Positions 50,301 through 60,850 are shown, numbered from the stretch's first letter. The stretch is 64,000 nt of DNA from Antedon mediterranea (GCF_964355755.1 NC_092678.1:18202922-18266921); one strand, 5' to 3'. Numbers and translations are program-made. Notes: a model not told the origin generated them from the sequence alone.

Positions 50301-53300
50301 TTTATAATTGAATAATCCTATGTTCAACCTCAAATGGAAATAGGTTATGAATAACTCACAAACGACAGTTTATCATATAAATTTTTTCATTTTTTTCCTC
50401 TTCCTGATAAAAGACAATAATTAAAAAAAAGAGAAGAGGTTAAATTAAGAACAGAAATATTGATAATGTCTTTTTATTATAAAGTATCTCAAACTTAAAA
50501 TATCTTGATAACAAATTCAACTATGGCATTAGTCTGGGCTCTAGACGGAGTTTTTTTCTTAATATTAGTAAAAATATAAATATTTTTGCACATATGGCGT
50601 TTCATACGTGTATTACTTGAGTTTGGATACTCCGTCTGGGGAAACACGCAAAAGTCACGTGGTTTGACACCAAGAATTCTTGGTGCATAGATTATCCGGT
50701 TGACTAGTTTCAGCTGCATGCGATTGGCTACTCCCTCGTACACCGTTTTAATATTCATATTTCAGAATTTCAAAGACTCAACAAATAAGATGGTACGCAT
50801 GCGCTATGTTACATTTAGACAATGTGTACTTGGGTACATTGATGAAAGTTTGTGAAGGCTAGAAAGGATTTTATATGGATCATTTAATCAGGGAGATGTA
50901 ATTTACATCTCCCTGATTTAATATTACGCGGAGATAATTTGATTTAATTCCCACCTAGACCCTGTCCTGTTCTGTGTAGAAGTGGTTTAGCCCTGTCTGT
51001 TGTGTGTGAATCCTGTTGTGTGCCGGTATTATGTAGGCCTACCTTATTGGCGTTTTATTTGGCAGGTCATACGTGCGAGTTGAGTAGGACCTACGAAGGA
51101 GGCCTAGGCTAAGGACTAAACAATTAATAAACAAAACAACTTGGCAACAGGATTTCATATTTCAACAGTCTCGATCGTACATTCAGCACTGTACGTAGGC
51201 CTACTCGATCTTTTTCATTTTGAAACAAAATGATCATTGGTTGATTCGAAATCCATATTTACATACCGCCCGCCCCATATAGCCAAATACGGTATGATAA
51301 CCTACGTCATTCTTATCGGATGTTTGCGGTCTGCAAATCGATTTCTATACGTGTTTCACAAGTCTGTATTTTCAGACAAAAATCGCGGTCGAAATAAAAA
51401 CAAATAAAACAATACAGACTTGGGGCAAGTCTACTATGGCATGGACAATATAACTATGTTTATTACCATATATACTGTATGTGGACTATTATGCAGGGAA
51501 TAATTTCGTCAGTGTAGCATAGCAAAAAGCTATACAAAACAACCTTATGATAGAAAACTATGATTCTCGACTAAAAAATCAGTTTGATTCGCAATATTGC
51601 TGAAAGAAAATTTTTAAATGAATTTTTCCCTGTTATGTAAGAGAACCTGTAAAAAATATTCTACTGCAGTTTTGAAAAGAACTGTTGAGTTTCTCGACGT
51701 TTTAATCAATATACTTTGATCGTCCTCCTCGAAGTATATTGATTGAAACGTAAAGAAACTCAACAGTTCTTTTCAAAACTATACATGGTGTGCCACAAAC
51801 TCTTTATATCAACATTTTATTTTGCCATGCAAACCTTCAAACAATATAAGCTGTCTTTGTTTATTGCAGTGACTGCCTCATAAGCTTCTACATTTAAATT
51901 CACTAAAATCATTATTATAATTTAAAAAGAATAATTACTGCAGTAAACTGTCCAGTAGATTATTTTAGACATGATGCCTAAAATAGATAGATAAATAGTA
52001 CTGTATTTTGTAATACCTAATTGTTGCAACCTGTGTTACTATTACAAACATAATCTTTTTTCATGGAATTGTACTTCCAATGATTAACCATATCCTTCTA
52101 ACCTGATTTTTTATCTTATCTTAAAATAAATATTTTATCACGGCAACTAGATAAATATTAAGCTTTTTATAACATCTAATTCACTTAATCCAATAAATAT
52201 TTTAAGCTTTTTTAACATCTACAGTAATTCACTTAACCCCAATAAATATTTTATCACGGCAACTAGATAAATATTAAGCTTTTTATAACATCTAATTCAC
52301 TTAACCCAATACATATTTTATCACGACAACTAGAAACAAATGAAGCTTTTTATAACATCTAATTCGCTTAACTCAGTAAATATTTTAAGCATTTTATAAA
52401 ATCTAATTCACTTAACCCAATAAATATGTTATCACAACTAGAAAAAAATTAAGCCGTTTTTTACATCTAATTCACTCAATCCGAAAAATATTTTAAGCTT
52501 TTTTTAACATCTAATCCACTTAGATCCATCTAAACCCAATAAATATTTAATCACAGCAACTAGAAAAAGATTAAGCTTTTTCGAAAAGTTTAATTCATAT
52601 AACTCAGATTTGATAAAACTCTCATAATTCTACAATTGGTAGAGATAAAAAAATGACTGGATGACTTTGTAGATTATGTTATTAAACTGTCTGTCTGTGC
52701 TTAGCTTTGGCTATTTTATCAGCCTGTTTGTCAATATCAATCATCGTTGTTGATATCATGGTTATTGATCTTGGGGCCTGTTCAAACTGATGGCGTTAGG
52801 TTTGTTATCTAACACAAGGCATACGGTAATCAATGGCGTTAAAAGTCCAGGTGTTCAGACACAACAATCAACATTCCAATGCCTTGTGTAAAACGCTCTG
52901 ATTCTTAGGTCTAAGCAGATAAAACTATGTATACATTCATGAAAAATGCATTACTGTTTACATTGTAAAGTTATTTTTATTTATATGTTACATTCAAAAT
53001 ATACTGATTTGTTCTACTTGCAGAATTGCGTTCTAAATCAAAATAATTTCAATCATAATTATTACTGTACATGGACAATTATCTGATTAATGTATTACTA
53101 ATGTGTACTAATTTATGCAAATATCATATCGCTGACGCCTTGTAACTGTAGGCCTACTGTTCTTAAAAATTGAAAACCTGATAGTTTAACGTTTATCTAT
53201 TTCGCTGTACAGGTATGCTGTTAACATGCTGTAGCAGACCTACCACATAGCTTTTAAACAATTCAACATTTACTTTTAATTTGATTATTTATACATCCTC

Positions 53301-56300
53301 TATATATCTCTTTATTTAACCTCACATTGACAGGTTACCTTCCTGTTACCTTCACTTTTCTAGCTAATGGATTTTAAGAATGTTAATGACTCTAACAGAA
53401 AACCACATTAATTCTCTTAATCCTAATTGGTCAGATGAGATGGGCCAAGCCCAATATTACCATGCACTGACCACATTATTAACACACTCTTTTCTCAACC
53501 AGCATCTTAGCTACACCGTTTATTGCTCTGTCTTATCAAATATTGTATATTGTATATTTTATCTATTTATTGAGAATCCTCACTTGATTCACTTGGAATA
53601 AATTGTATAGTTTACTGTATACATTTAGTAGTTGTCTTATTTTACCGTTGCGCCGACAATTACTAAAGTGGTGACCCTCGACTTTCTTATACCGAATTTA
53701 ACTTAAAATGGAAGGACAACAGCAACAACGACAGCTACCACAACCTCCAGCACAACCCCAGCACCAGGAACAACCTGTGGTGCCCGCTCCTGACGCAGCA
53801 ACCGTCAACAGGCCAATTTCTTCGGTAGCGTTGAAACTGCCTCCATACTGGCCCAATGATCCGATATTGTGGTTCACCCAAGTGGAAGCACAGTTCACAA
53901 CGCGTGGGATTACAGTAGATGCTACAAAATACGCTTACTTAGTCGGATCATTGCAACCTGAAATTGCGCAGGAAGTTCGGGATCTACTTCTCAACCCGCC
54001 TACTGATAACAAGTATGTGAATTTGAAAGATACCTTAATACGTCGGACAACTGACTCCGACCAACAGCGCCTCCGCCAACTCCTGACGGCCGAGGAGTTG
54101 GGGGATAGGAAACCGTCGCAATTATACCGACGGATGTTACAACTCTTAGGCGACAGGCCACTTGAATCTTCAATTATGAAACAACTATTCTTAAGTCGCC
54201 TCCCAACTAATGTACAGCTTATCCTAGCTTCAACCAAGGATGAGTTGGACCTGGGAAGCTTGACATCATTGGCTGACAAAATTATTGAAGTATCTGTAAC
54301 TGCAACTGCGCCAACAAGTGTATCGGCAGTACACACGGACAATACACCCTCCTTGTCTGCGACCCTTGAAAACCTGCAAAAACAGATTCAACAACTGTCA
54401 ACGCAAGTTAATTCCTTGCAATCTGACCGACGGCACAACAGATATCAAAGTCGCAGCACAAGTCGACATCGAAATCGATCGAGTGGTAGGCATTCATCTC
54501 CTGCTCAACCTAACAGTACCAATCGCTCAGCTCAACATTCAAACAACACTCCTCAACTCTGTTGGTACCATGAAAAATTTGGAGTAAATGCTCGAAAATG
54601 CAATCCGCCGTGTTCGGAAAACTCCAACGCCGACAACTAAATGCGACGAATGTTGCTGGCCGTCAAATTGTAAGTCGCCTTTTCTTTATTGTTAATCAAT
54701 TATCCAAACAACGTTTCCTCATAGACACTGGGGCAGAAGTTAGCGTTGTTCCACCTACTCGCCATGAGCGTCTACATAGGCGACAAGAGTCTACTTTGAC
54801 TGCCGCAAATAATACATCTATCAACACTTATGGACATCGCTCTGTAACCTTAGACTTAGGTTTGAGACGAACATCTCAATGGTTATTTGTTGTCGCAGAC
54901 GTCACACACCCCATCATAGGGGCTGATTTTTTAAGACATTTTGGACTGTTAGTCGATATGAATAATCGACGACTCATTGACACTACCACCAACCTGAGTA
55001 TTCAAGGTGTCGCCTCCAAAACTTCGCCTCTCGGTCTTATATTTACCACCCTTGAGGCTAAGTCCAATTGGGACTACATTCTTACAAAATTCCCAAACAT
55101 TACACGCCCTTGTTATCAGGAAGCGTCGCTAAAACACGATGTGACACATCATATTCAGACCCATGGTCCACCAATTTCGTCACATCCTCGACGGCTCGCA
55201 CATGACCGCTGCAAAACAGCCAGACATGAATTTGAACACATGATGCAGCTTGGGATTATACGCCCCTCTAAAAGTAACTGGGCATCACCTTTACATATGG
55301 TGCCTAAGAAAACTCCTGGGGATTGGCGTCCCTGTGGGGATTATCGAGCATTGAACAATGCTACTGTTGCAGATCGGTATCCTATCCCGTACATGCACGA
55401 TTTTACAGCATCTCTGCACGGATCCACTATATTTTCTAAGATTGATCTCGTCCGAGCTTACCATCAGATACCAGTTGAACCTGCTGATGTTCATAAAACA
55501 GCAATTACTACACCATTTGGACTTTTTGAATTTGTTCGAATGCCATTTGGCCTCCGCAATGCCGCTCAAACTTTTCAACGTTTTATTGATCAGGTAACGC
55601 GTGGATTGGATTTTTGCTACGCTTATATCGACGACCTGCTTGTTGCAAGTTCCAACGCCGAGGAACACGAAACTCATCTTCATCAACTATTCACACGTCT
55701 TAATGAGTATGGCGTTGTTCTCAACCCAGCGAAATGCCAATTTGGAGTTTCGTCACTCGAGTTTCTTGGACATCATGTTGATTCGCAAGGTGTCCGACCA
55801 CTTCAAGTAAAGGTCGAAGCGATACAAAACTTTCCACAACCAACTTCTTTACGCAAACTACGTGAATTCCTTGGACTTATTAACTTTTATAGGCGATTTA
55901 TACCGCAGTGTGCCCAGATTTTACAACCTGTCACAGCTCTACTTGTTGGGGCAGGTAAGAAACAGGATCTGGTATGGACCGACGCAGCTTTATTGGGATT
56001 TAATAATATTAAAGTCGCCCTCGCAAGTGCTACACTTCTCACCCATCCGCAGCCAGATGCACCTTTAAGTATCATGGTTGACGCTTCGGATGTGGCCATA
56101 GGGGGTATACTACAACAATGCATTGACAACAATTGGCAACCTATTTCATTTTTCTCACAGAAGTTGAAACCAGCGCAGACGCGATACAGCACATTTGGTC
56201 GTGAACTTTTGGCGGCATACCTTTCAGTTAAACATTTTCGTCATTCACTTGAAGGACGCTCATTTCATATTTTTACTGACCATAAGCCACTTGTGTATGC

Positions 56301-59300
56301 TTTACTCGCCAAACCAAATCGCCACTCGCCACGCGAAATCCGTCATCTCGATTTCATATCTCAATTCACAACGGACATACGCCATGTGAGTGGAAAAGCT
56401 AATGCAGCAGCTGATGCATTGTCGCGAATCGAACTTAATACTTTCAGTCACAACACAACTAACATTGTTGATTTTAGTCTTATTGCTGCTGCACAAAAGA
56501 ATGACGATGAATTGCACAAGCTACTTGAATCACCGTCTTCACTACAATTTCAAAACTTTCCAATTCCAACTTCTGACTCTACAATTCTTTGTGATATTTC
56601 CAAAGGCAATCCACGTCCATATATCCCACAAGAATTCAGACGCATAATATTTGACACTCTACATTCGCTATCACATCCTGGTATACGAGCAACACAACGT
56701 TTAATTACTGACCGTTTCGTATGGCCAGCAATCAATCGTGATGTACGACGATGGTCTCAAACATGCATTCAATGTCAACGTTCCAAAGTACACCGGCACA
56801 CCGTTTCGCCACTCTCTACTTTTTCTACACCTGACGCCCGTTTTGACCATGTACATATAGATATTGTTGGACCTCTCCCTCCGTCAAATGGTTTTTCTTA
56901 TTTACTCACTTTTATCGATCGTTTTACTCGATGGCCCGAAGCCGTACCTATTCCGGATATCACAGCCGATACTGTCGCACACGCATTTGTCAATCGATGG
57001 ATCGCTTCATTCGGAATACCTTCAACCATTACAACAGATCGAGGAAGACAATTTGAATCTGCATTATTTCATTCACTCGCCAACTTACTAGGAACTAAGC
57101 ACATTCATACAACTGCCTACCATCCTATTGCGAACGGACTTGTAGAACGTTTTCATCGACATTTGAAGGGTTCTCTCAAAGCACATAATGATCACACTAA
57201 ATGGACAGAACATTTACCTATAGTACTTTTAGGCATTCGTACAGCCCTTAAGGCTGATCTAGGTCATAGTGCAGCTGAACTTGTTTATGGCACTACTTTA
57301 AGATTACCTGGACAATTCTTTAATTCAAACTCTGAACATTGTGATTATTCTAATTATATTGATAGATTGCGTGATAATATGAGTAAACTACGTCCCACAC
57401 CTACCCGCACCAACTCTAACCGTAAATCCTATATCAATCAAGAAATATTTAATTGTACCCATGTTTTTGTGCGAAGGGACTCTGTTCGAAAACCCTTACA
57501 ACGTCCATATGATGGTCCATTTAAGGTATTAAGTCGAACAGACAAACACTTTGTTCTCGATCTAAATGGTCGACAGGACACAGTCAGTATTGATCGCTTA
57601 AAGGTAGCTCATTTGGATACTGATATATTTAAAAGCCAAGAGCAAACCCTCACTCCCAAGCTACAAGCATCACCCCTAGTCAAACCAACCAACCCGTCAC
57701 CCATTTTGGCAACCCCTCCCCGTACTACTCGTTCTGGTAGACATGTTCATTTCCCTCAACGTTTTGTCTCGTTCTATCATTAATTCTTTCACTGGAAGGG
57801 GGCTCCTGTAGCAGACCTACCACATAGCTTTTAAACAATTCAACATTTACTTTTAATTTGATTATTTATACATCCTCTATATATCTCTTTATTTAACCTC
57901 ACATTGACAGGTTACCTTCCTGTTACCTTCACTTTTCTAGCTAATGGATTTTAAGAATGTTAATGACTCTAACAGAAAACCACATTAATTCTCTTAATCC
58001 TAATTGGTCAGATAAGATGGGCCAAGCCCAATATTACCATGCACTGACCACATTATTAACACACTCTTTTCTCAACCAGCATCTTAGCTACACCGTTTAT
58101 TGCTCTGTCTTATCAAATATTGTATATTGTATATTTTATCTATTTATTGAGAATCCTCACTTGATTCACTTGGAATAAATTGTATAGTTTACTGTATACA
58201 TTTAGTAGTTGTTTTATTTTACCGTTGCGCCGACAATTACTAAAATGCTAACTGTGATCGTTTATTTTCATTGGTTAAAGTTAAAATCACTGATGCATCA
58301 CTGGATTAGCGTTATTAAATCTACCCTCTCCCGCTAGGGTTATTAACTCCACTGGCACGGCGTAACAGCCCCCTAACGCTAATCTGGACGCCGCTTACAT
58401 AACGCCACCTTAACGCCTTGAGTCTGAACATACCTCAGACTATAGTCAAGGACAGCGTTTGTCATCATTAATTAAAATAAATATTGGTTAAAGGAATTAT
58501 GTCACACTTCCATCCTATATCCTACTGTATTGGTTTTTTTTTAAAATAATATGTTTAGAGTTTCCAAAAGATTTTAAAGCGATGTAAACGAAATCGTTGT
58601 GGTTTTGCAATACATCCATAACATGAATTAATAATATTAATAAATGTTAATATCTTACTTTCAGAGAAAAGAAGTCCAATGATTGCGAGAGTACAGAACC
58701 AAGGCAGTTGTTCTTCTTTCAACAAAATGATAACCGATTAACTGGTAATAATCTACATAATTGTTTATTTATTTGATTAGCATAAAATCAATACAATATA
58801 TTACAAAAAAAAAAGAGATGAAAAAATGCTGGGCAGGGGCAGATTAAGCAAAAGACTTCACTGTAACTCAAAAGTTTCAAATGTTGTAGTATCATAGGCA
58901 TTTTCCTAAATACAGGTAACATATGACATGTTTTTTACTATACCTATAAAACAAAAAGTATCAACAAAATCATAAAGCTTAAATTTCAGTTTGGGCTCTA
59001 TTTTATATTAACATTTATTTATCAAATAGTAAGCAAATAGTGTAATTTGTATGGTATATATTATCAATCCTTAAATACAGTGTCAAATATCACATGATTT
59101 GAACTGTATTCTACAAACATAATTCCTAGGATATAATTGCATATATGTGACTAACACGTGATGGTGTATCATAGAAATTTCCTAAAGATATTGAAGACAA
59201 TTTAGACATCTGATTCAAATTTTCCCCTAAACGGACAAACAAAATTATCATGGTTGAGTAACACTTCTTTTAAAGTGTTGCTCAGGACCCTTTTTTAACC

Positions 59301-60664
59301 TTTTCAATTTACTTGCAATTTTCCTAGATTAAGAGGCATTTTTAAGGTGTCTTTTCAAGCCTGCAGCATTTCCTCACTGCACTGGCAGCTTCTTTTGATT
59401 ATCCAGTTTGTTGTTTCATGTTTAATTTTCCATGCCGACAGCATTCCATTCATCTAGTAGATGTTAGACGTCCCCCTCTTTTTTAATTTGAACATGATGT
59501 TTTCATAATTAAATATCTGTGAATTAAAAGAACAGTCAAATATAATCATTTTGATAAACGTTTTACTGGTTAATAGGAAAATTTAGAATTACCATGACCT
59601 AGTTTATACTTACAAAATTTCATCATTTCAAGAATAATTCTACATGCCGAAAACGTTCCCTCCTATTCAATTTGAAAATGAAATCGAAAAAACAGTCCAA
59701 TAAATAGTGAATGTTTATGAGTTTGATGGTGACTTTTTTATTTAACTCTGCTCCATCTTATTCTCTCTTTAATGAGGTGGAATTAAGTTAAATAGAGCAG
59801 TCAATGAAATATTCTCTCCATTCAACAAATATAAACACCTCCTGTTCTCAATCTATCCATTTTAAACCATTGATGAAGACTAAAGGGTCTTTCACATCTG
59901 TTCCGGCACGGTTCAGGAAAATCCAATTGAACGTCAATGTTTAGTTTTCACGCGGCTACTCGCATATCAATTGGCGCATAGCCGCGTTAAGCGTCATGAA
60001 AACTAAACATTGATGTTTGATTCGCCGGATCGGTCAGCAAAGTTATTCAGTGCTCCAACTTTGGACACAGAGTAGAACAATTTTAGATGTAGCGCACCAC
60101 AAGTTGATTTTCGATCACGGATCAGTCATCAACCTGCATGGCAAACATTCTAAAAATGTTTACAAAAACCATTAGATATCAAATTCTGAATGACATGTGA
60201 TGTGTATAACCAATCAAATAGCAAGAATACAATCAGGTGTGATACATAGTATTTAAAAACATGCCTTTTTACCGATAATAAGGAGATTTTCATTTTTGAC
60301 ATAGGACCTAAGCATACTGTGTTATTGCCCTCCACCTAGAATCTGCCAAAATTTTTTTAAGGAATTTTGTAAGGCAGCACATACCAATGACCCACATGTT
60401 TATGATATGAATTAACATGACATAACTATTTTTCAAGGTCTGTAGTAATTTACATCAAATATCAGTAAATAGCTTAATTAAACCCAAATGTCCTCCTACT
60501 GTACAAGCAAGCAAGTATGTTAATGTTTACAGTACCATAATATATTCTAATATTCAATTGATAATTTTGCTTATTTTATAGACGGTCCATTGCAGTTTTA
60601 TAGAAAAGAAAACATTGAAAATATAACACGGAAGTGGCAGGAAAATCGCTCACAACTTATGACG
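35341..60664 (+). CDS. NOL8: Nucleolar protein 8 (14 coding exons, 3' end missing)
   Basis: Exons: 35341-35494 (ATG 35359), 37966-38028, 38570-38648, 39583-39748, 40196-42418, 43303-43419, 44484-44594, 44934-45012, 45417-45591, 46527-46598, 47406-47581, 47873-48068, 58665-58744, 60582-60664. All junctions are GT-AG and the phases close to 1252 codons; vertebrate NOL8 is about 1170 residues. NOL8 is a nucleolar RNA-binding protein needed for pre-rRNA processing and works with Ras-related GTPases of the RRAG group. Visible parts: an RRM (about residues 8-85), the conserved AVPGTE...[13 protein letters not shown] block, a long Asp/Glu/Ser-rich region, then the conserved C-terminal blocks [36 protein letters not shown] and [13 protein letters not shown]. 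The ATG is confirmed by an in-frame TAA six bases upstream. The terminal basic exon (rich in Lys/Arg in relatives) was not found and may lie beyond 64000. Confidence 0.93.
35359..38648 (+). CDS. NOL8: NOL8 exons 1-3: RRM
   Basis: RNP2 reads LFIGGL near residue 9 and RNP1 corresponds to [10 protein letters not shown], which spans the exon 1/2 junction (DEIG joins EVYKTFGYV). Exon 3 adds [16 protein letters not shown], closing the fold. The acceptor at 35340 shows that a non-coding first exon lies upstream; its position was not found. Confidence 0.9.
35505..35805 (-). mobile_element. LINE ORF2 C-terminal fragment in NOL8 intron 1
   Basis: On the minus strand the frame encodes [19 protein letters not shown], then [13 protein letters not shown] and [11 protein letters not shown], a tail typical of one group of LINE reverse-transcriptase proteins. 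Only the tail remains. A 36-bp tandem duplication (ATGACATTATCTTTTTTAAC type) follows at 35780-35845. Confidence 0.7.
35889..37152. mobile_element. 1.26-kb TIR element in NOL8 intron 1
   Basis: The left end (35889-35928, TTATTAGGCCAAATAAAAAA then ATACTTGTTAAGCGTCAC) is matched in inverted form at 37113-37152 with only a few mismatches. The interior has a poly-T, an open frame 36159-36356 without known similarity and a TGCTAG-rich repeat stretch at about 36920-37000. No transposase. The target duplication is unclear. Confidence 0.7.
37455..37780. mobile_element. Repeat with GTCCCCCA / GGGGGACAAT ends
   Basis: Begins AAAGTCCCCCAAAAAACATG and ends CAGGGGGACAATAAACTACA. The left end matches the sequence closing both tandem units (about 7575-7640 and 9450-9530), so it is a dispersed MITE-like family. 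It lies in NOL8 intron 1, shortly before exon 2 at 37966. An open frame at 37262-37456 upstream has no known similarity. Confidence 0.5.
38694..38962 (+). repeat. SINE-like repeat, copy 1
   Basis: Starts at CACTAATTAGATCTGTTTTC and ends near GCTCTCCTGTCATGGGGACA. Two more copies in the same orientation lie at 39813-40072 and 48168-48403, all in NOL8 introns. Contains AGCCCAGCAACA and CATACCTCCATGACTGGA. No poly-A tail or pol III boxes were recognised. Confidence 0.75.
39050..39379 (-). mobile_element. SINE with 5S-rRNA-derived head
   Basis: On the minus strand 39379-39271 follows animal 5S rRNA closely: TTACCACGTTGAAACACCGG, then GATCACCGAAGTTAAGCGAC, GGGCCTGGTTAGAGCTTGG, GGGAGACCTTCTGGGAATA and CGGGTGCTGTA. 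Several conserved positions are changed (for example the A-box region and TAGAGCTTGG), so it is not a working 5S gene. The non-5S sequence that follows on the minus strand is presumably the SINE body; its end is not certain. It lies in NOL8 intron 3. Confidence 0.7.
39813..40072 (+). repeat. SINE-like repeat, copy 2
   Basis: Same family as 38694-38962; in NOL8 intron 4, about 120 bp before the large exon. Closer to copy 3 than to copy 1, both having GGGGTGAAA and AACATCA-type changes. Confidence 0.75.
40196..42418 (+). CDS. NOL8: NOL8 exon 5: large acidic exon
   Basis: A 2223-nt phase 0-0 exon (residues 149-889). It opens with [16 protein letters not shown] and [13 protein letters not shown], strongly conserved in NOL8. 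It then has basic KKKKRK segments (possible nuclear signals) and, from about residue 645 to 815, long Asp/Glu/Ser/Gly runs made of repeated GAxGATGAAGAT-type codons. Such acidic Ser-rich stretches are common in nucleolar proteins and are likely CK2 targets; that last point is inference. Confidence 0.92.
42569..42626 (+). repeat. Tandem repeat, 19 bp, three copies
   Basis: CCCCCATACGTTCTGGTGC repeated three times directly after the large NOL8 exon. Confidence 0.9.
43530..43678 (+). repeat. Two-copy tandem repeat, about 75 bp
   Basis: TCAAATATAGACAT ... TTACATGAATACATG ... CTGCATTTGTTTT ... AGGTTTAAA occurs twice in a row in the intron after NOL8 exon 6. Confidence 0.8.
44137..44276. mobile_element. 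140-bp MITE with 19-bp TIRs
   Basis: ACTTTAAGAAACACGATGG at the left end (44137) and its near-exact inverted copy (ACTTTAAGAAACACGACGG) at the right end (44276). Non-coding, in NOL8 intron 6. Confidence 0.65.
44584..44720 (+). repeat. Tandem duplication that copied a 5' splice site
   Basis: CCGGTGAAAAGGTATGT, the end of NOL8 exon 7 with its donor (GT at 44595), is repeated 69 bp downstream with its own donor-like GT at 44664. AACTAAATTGAAAAGAAAT follows in both copies. Use of the second donor would include a TAA in frame, so the first is the coding one. Confidence 0.8.
46020..46210 (+). repeat. Dispersed repeat, copy 1 (GGCTGCGACACGATC type)
   Basis: Shares ATCTAATTGGGA, TGCAGTTCTTAGATGCC, GGTTCTGTCAAA, TTTATCTGTGGCTGCGACAC and GAATATGTAC with 48612-48800 in the same order and orientation. 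Confidence 0.75.
46605..46690 (-). mobile_element. LINE 3' tail fragment
   Basis: Read on the minus strand it ends ATAAAAATTGAATTGAAA, like the tails at 5960-5978 and 47165-47187. Only the last about 80 bp are present, directly after the donor of NOL8 exon 10. Confidence 0.5.
46693..47187 (+). mobile_element. LINE 3' fragment with ORF2 C-terminus
   Basis: The frame to 46967 encodes [20 protein letters not shown] then NDLP and [14 protein letters not shown], the conserved tail of CR1/L2-type ORF2. It is frameshifted relative to the upstream part (46693-46905). A 3' UTR with long T runs and a GAATTGAATTG tail follows. Inserted in NOL8 intron 10. Confidence 0.75.
48168..48403 (+). repeat. SINE-like repeat, copy 3
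   Basis: Third copy of the same family, in NOL8 intron 12, with a short internal deletion before ATATTCAGTGTGAGGC. Confidence 0.75.
48571..48902. mobile_element. 330-bp MITE with about 28-bp TIRs
   Basis: Left end TTGCTCATAGCAAGGCAATC (48573) and right end, inverted, TTGCTATGAGCAAGGCAATC (48899), each continuing with YAACAACA. The interior (48612-48830) belongs to the same dispersed family as 46020-46210. Located in NOL8 intron 12. Confidence 0.7.
48960..51660. other. NOL8 intron 12, non-coding with small repeats
   Basis: No exon seen. It holds a C homopolymer (about 49592-49610) and a MITE half (49675-49760). A loosely repeated pair at 49770-49860 and 50015-50110 shares AACTGACTTAAG and ACTTTACTGAAA. 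A perfect 33-bp palindrome lies at 50886-50918. A stretch near 51361-51430 (GACTTGGGGCAAGTCT) is related in inverted form to about 32504-32570. Confidence 0.5.
51669..51779. repeat. Long hairpin, 48-bp arms with 15-bp loop
   Basis: 51669-51716 (GTTTTGAAAAGAACTGTTGA ...) and 51732-51779 are inverted copies matching at 45 of 48 positions. It could be a fold-back element or a small-RNA precursor-like hairpin; no function is claimed. Confidence 0.9.
52110..52610 (+). repeat. Satellite-like array, diverged units of about 50-80 bp
   Basis: At least seven units built on AATAAATATTTTATCACGGC, AACTAGATAAATATTAAGC and TTTTTATAACATCTAATTCA CTTAA, some lacking the middle part. Copies differ by 5-20 percent by eye. 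Located in NOL8 intron 12. Confidence 0.85.
53230..53667 (+). repeat. 5' LTR
   Basis: Begins TGTAGCAGACC and ends CAATTACTAAA. Contains CTATATATCTC as a possible TATA box and GGAATAAATT as a possible polyadenylation signal. Confidence 0.92.
53708..54640 (+). CDS. gag: Retrotransposon Gag
   Basis: 310 residues. A Gln/Pro-rich start leads into the capsid core ([20 protein letters not shown], then ADKI), a Ser/Arg/His-rich basic stretch and a C-terminal [18 protein letters not shown]. The last is the Cys/His nucleic-acid-binding end typical of many invertebrate Ty3/gypsy Gags. It overlaps pol by 43 bp, with pol in the -1 frame. Confidence 0.88.
   Translation: MEGQQQQRQLPQPPAQPQHQEQPVVPAPDAATVNRPISSVALKLPPYWPNDPILWFTQVEAQFTTRGITVDATKYAYLVGSLQPEIAQEVRDLLLNPPTDNKYVNLKDTLIRRTTDSDQQRLRQLLTAEELGDRKPSQLYRRMLQLLGDRPLESSIMKQLFLSRLPTNVQLILASTKDELDLGSLTSLADKIIEVSVTATAPTSVSAVHTDNTPSLSATLENLQKQIQQLSTQVNSLQSDRRHNRYQSRSTSRHRNRSSGRHSSPAQPNSTNRSAQHSNNTPQLCWYHEKFGVNARKCNPPCSENSNADN
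54598..57783 (+). CDS. pol: Retrotransposon Pol: protease, RT, RNase H, integrase
   Basis: 1061 residues in one open frame. Aspartic protease motif DTG at 43-45. Reverse transcriptase with YIDD at 343-346 and the preceding MPFGLRNA block. RNase H with DASD and TDHKP. Integrase with an H-x3-H (689, 693) and C-x2-C (723, 726) zinc-binding end, catalytic D755, D814 and E850 (the last two 35 residues apart), and a GPF-type module near the C-terminus. All catalytic residues looked for are present. Translation probably needs a -1 shift from gag, or starts at the ATG at 54598. Confidence 0.93.
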   Translation: MQSAVFGKLQRRQLNATNVAGRQIVSRLFFIVNQLSKQRFLIDTGAEVSVVPPTRHERLHRRQESTLTAANNTSINTYGHRSVTLDLGLRRTSQWLFVVADVTHPIIGADFLRHFGLLVDMNNRRLIDTTTNLSIQGVASKTSPLGLIFTTLEAKSNWDYILTKFPNITRPCYQEASLKHDVTHHIQTHGPPISSHPRRLAHDRCKTARHEFEHMMQLGIIRPSKSNWASPLHMVPKKTPGDWRPCGDYRALNNATVADRYPIPYMHDFTASLHGSTIFSKIDLVRAYHQIPVEPADVHKTAITTPFGLFEFVRMPFGLRNAAQTFQRFIDQVTRGLDFCYAYIDDLLVASSNAEEHETHLHQLFTRLNEYGVVLNPAKCQFGVSSLEFLGHHVDSQGVRPLQVKVEAIQNFPQPTSLRKLREFLGLINFYRRFIPQCAQILQPVTALLVGAGKKQDLVWTDAALLGFNNIKVALASATLLTHPQPDAPLSIMVDASDVAIGGILQQCIDNNWQPISFFSQKLKPAQTRYSTFGRELLAAYLSVKHFRHSLEGRSFHIFTDHKPLVYALLAKPNRHSPREIRHLDFISQFTTDIRHVSGKANAAADALSRIELNTFSHNTTNIVDFSLIAAAQKNDDELHKLLESPSSLQFQNFPIPTSDSTILCDISKGNPRPYIPQEFRRIIFDTLHSLSHPGIRATQRLITDRFVWPAINRDVRRWSQTCIQCQRSKVHRHTVSPLSTFSTPDARFDHVHIDIVGPLPPSNGFSYLLTFIDRFTRWPEAVPIPDITADTVAHAFVNRWIASFGIPSTITTDRGRQFESALFHSLANLLGTKHIHTTAYHPIANGLVERFHRHLKGSLKAHNDHTKWTEHLPIVLLGIRTALKADLGHSAAELVYGTTLRLPGQFFNSNSEHCDYSNYIDRLRDNMSKLRPTPTRTNSNRKSYINQEIFNCTHVFVRRDSVRKPLQRPYDGPFKVLSRTDKHFVLDLNGRQDTVSIDRLKVAHLDTDIFKSQEQTLTPKLQASPLVKPTNPSPILATPPRTTRSGRHVHFPQRFVSFYH
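57807..58244 (+). repeat. 3' LTR
   Basis: Same length as the 5' LTR and almost identical; follows the polypurine run directly. Confidence 0.92.
58750..60560. other. NOL8 intron 13, non-coding
   Basis: No exon seen. A hairpin pair lies at about 59935-60018: AATGTTTAGTTTTCA with TGAAAACTAAACATT, and CGCGGCTA with TAGCCGCG inside. Otherwise AT-rich unique-looking sequence. Confidence 0.5.
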
Positions 60665-60796
60665 GTAAGCCATCAAAAACTATGTTTGAGATTAATTCAA
60701 GTGTGAATTTAATTTAAGAAGATATTGCTATCGGCACACATGCTAATGGCAATGTCTAACGTGTGATTAATTTATTTTTTATTGGCACGGTTGACA

Positions 60797-60850
60797 GTGC
60801 AATGGTTGACAGTGCAATGGTTGACAGTGCAATGGATCAATAGTTTTTCT
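60797..60850 (+). repeat. Short tandem repeat, 17 bp, three copies
   Basis: Three copies of GGTTGACAGTGCAAT. Confidence 0.9.

Larger units (their letters stand above)
53230..58244 (+). mobile_element. Complete Ty3/gypsy LTR retrotransposon
   Basis: Two 438-bp LTRs (53230-53667 and 57807-58244) bound a 5.0-kb element. ATGC, or ATGCT, flanks both sides as target duplication. A primer-binding site starting TGGTGACCC follows the 5' LTR (53669), and a purine run GGAAGGGGG precedes the 3' LTR. Both gag and pol frames are open from end to end. By eye the two LTRs differ at only two positions (near 53437/58014 and in GTTGTCTTA/GTTGTTTTA), so insertion is recent. It lies in NOL8 intron 12 in the sense direction. 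No env-like frame is present. Confidence 0.95.
52773..58440. mobile_element. Older TIR element interrupted by the Ty3/gypsy insertion
   Basis: The left end GGCCTGTTCAAACTGATGGC (from about 52775) resembles, in inverted form, the right end GGTATGTTCAGACTCAAGGC (to about 58432), each followed by GTTA. Removing 53230-58244 plus one copy of the target duplication leaves about 650 bp. The ends recall hAT-type MITEs, but the superfamily is not certain. Confidence 0.55.

Noticed and set aside
55291-55686. Minus-strand and alternative-frame open frames across the gypsy pol
   Set aside because: Shadows of the intact pol frame, which has all expected catalytic motifs.
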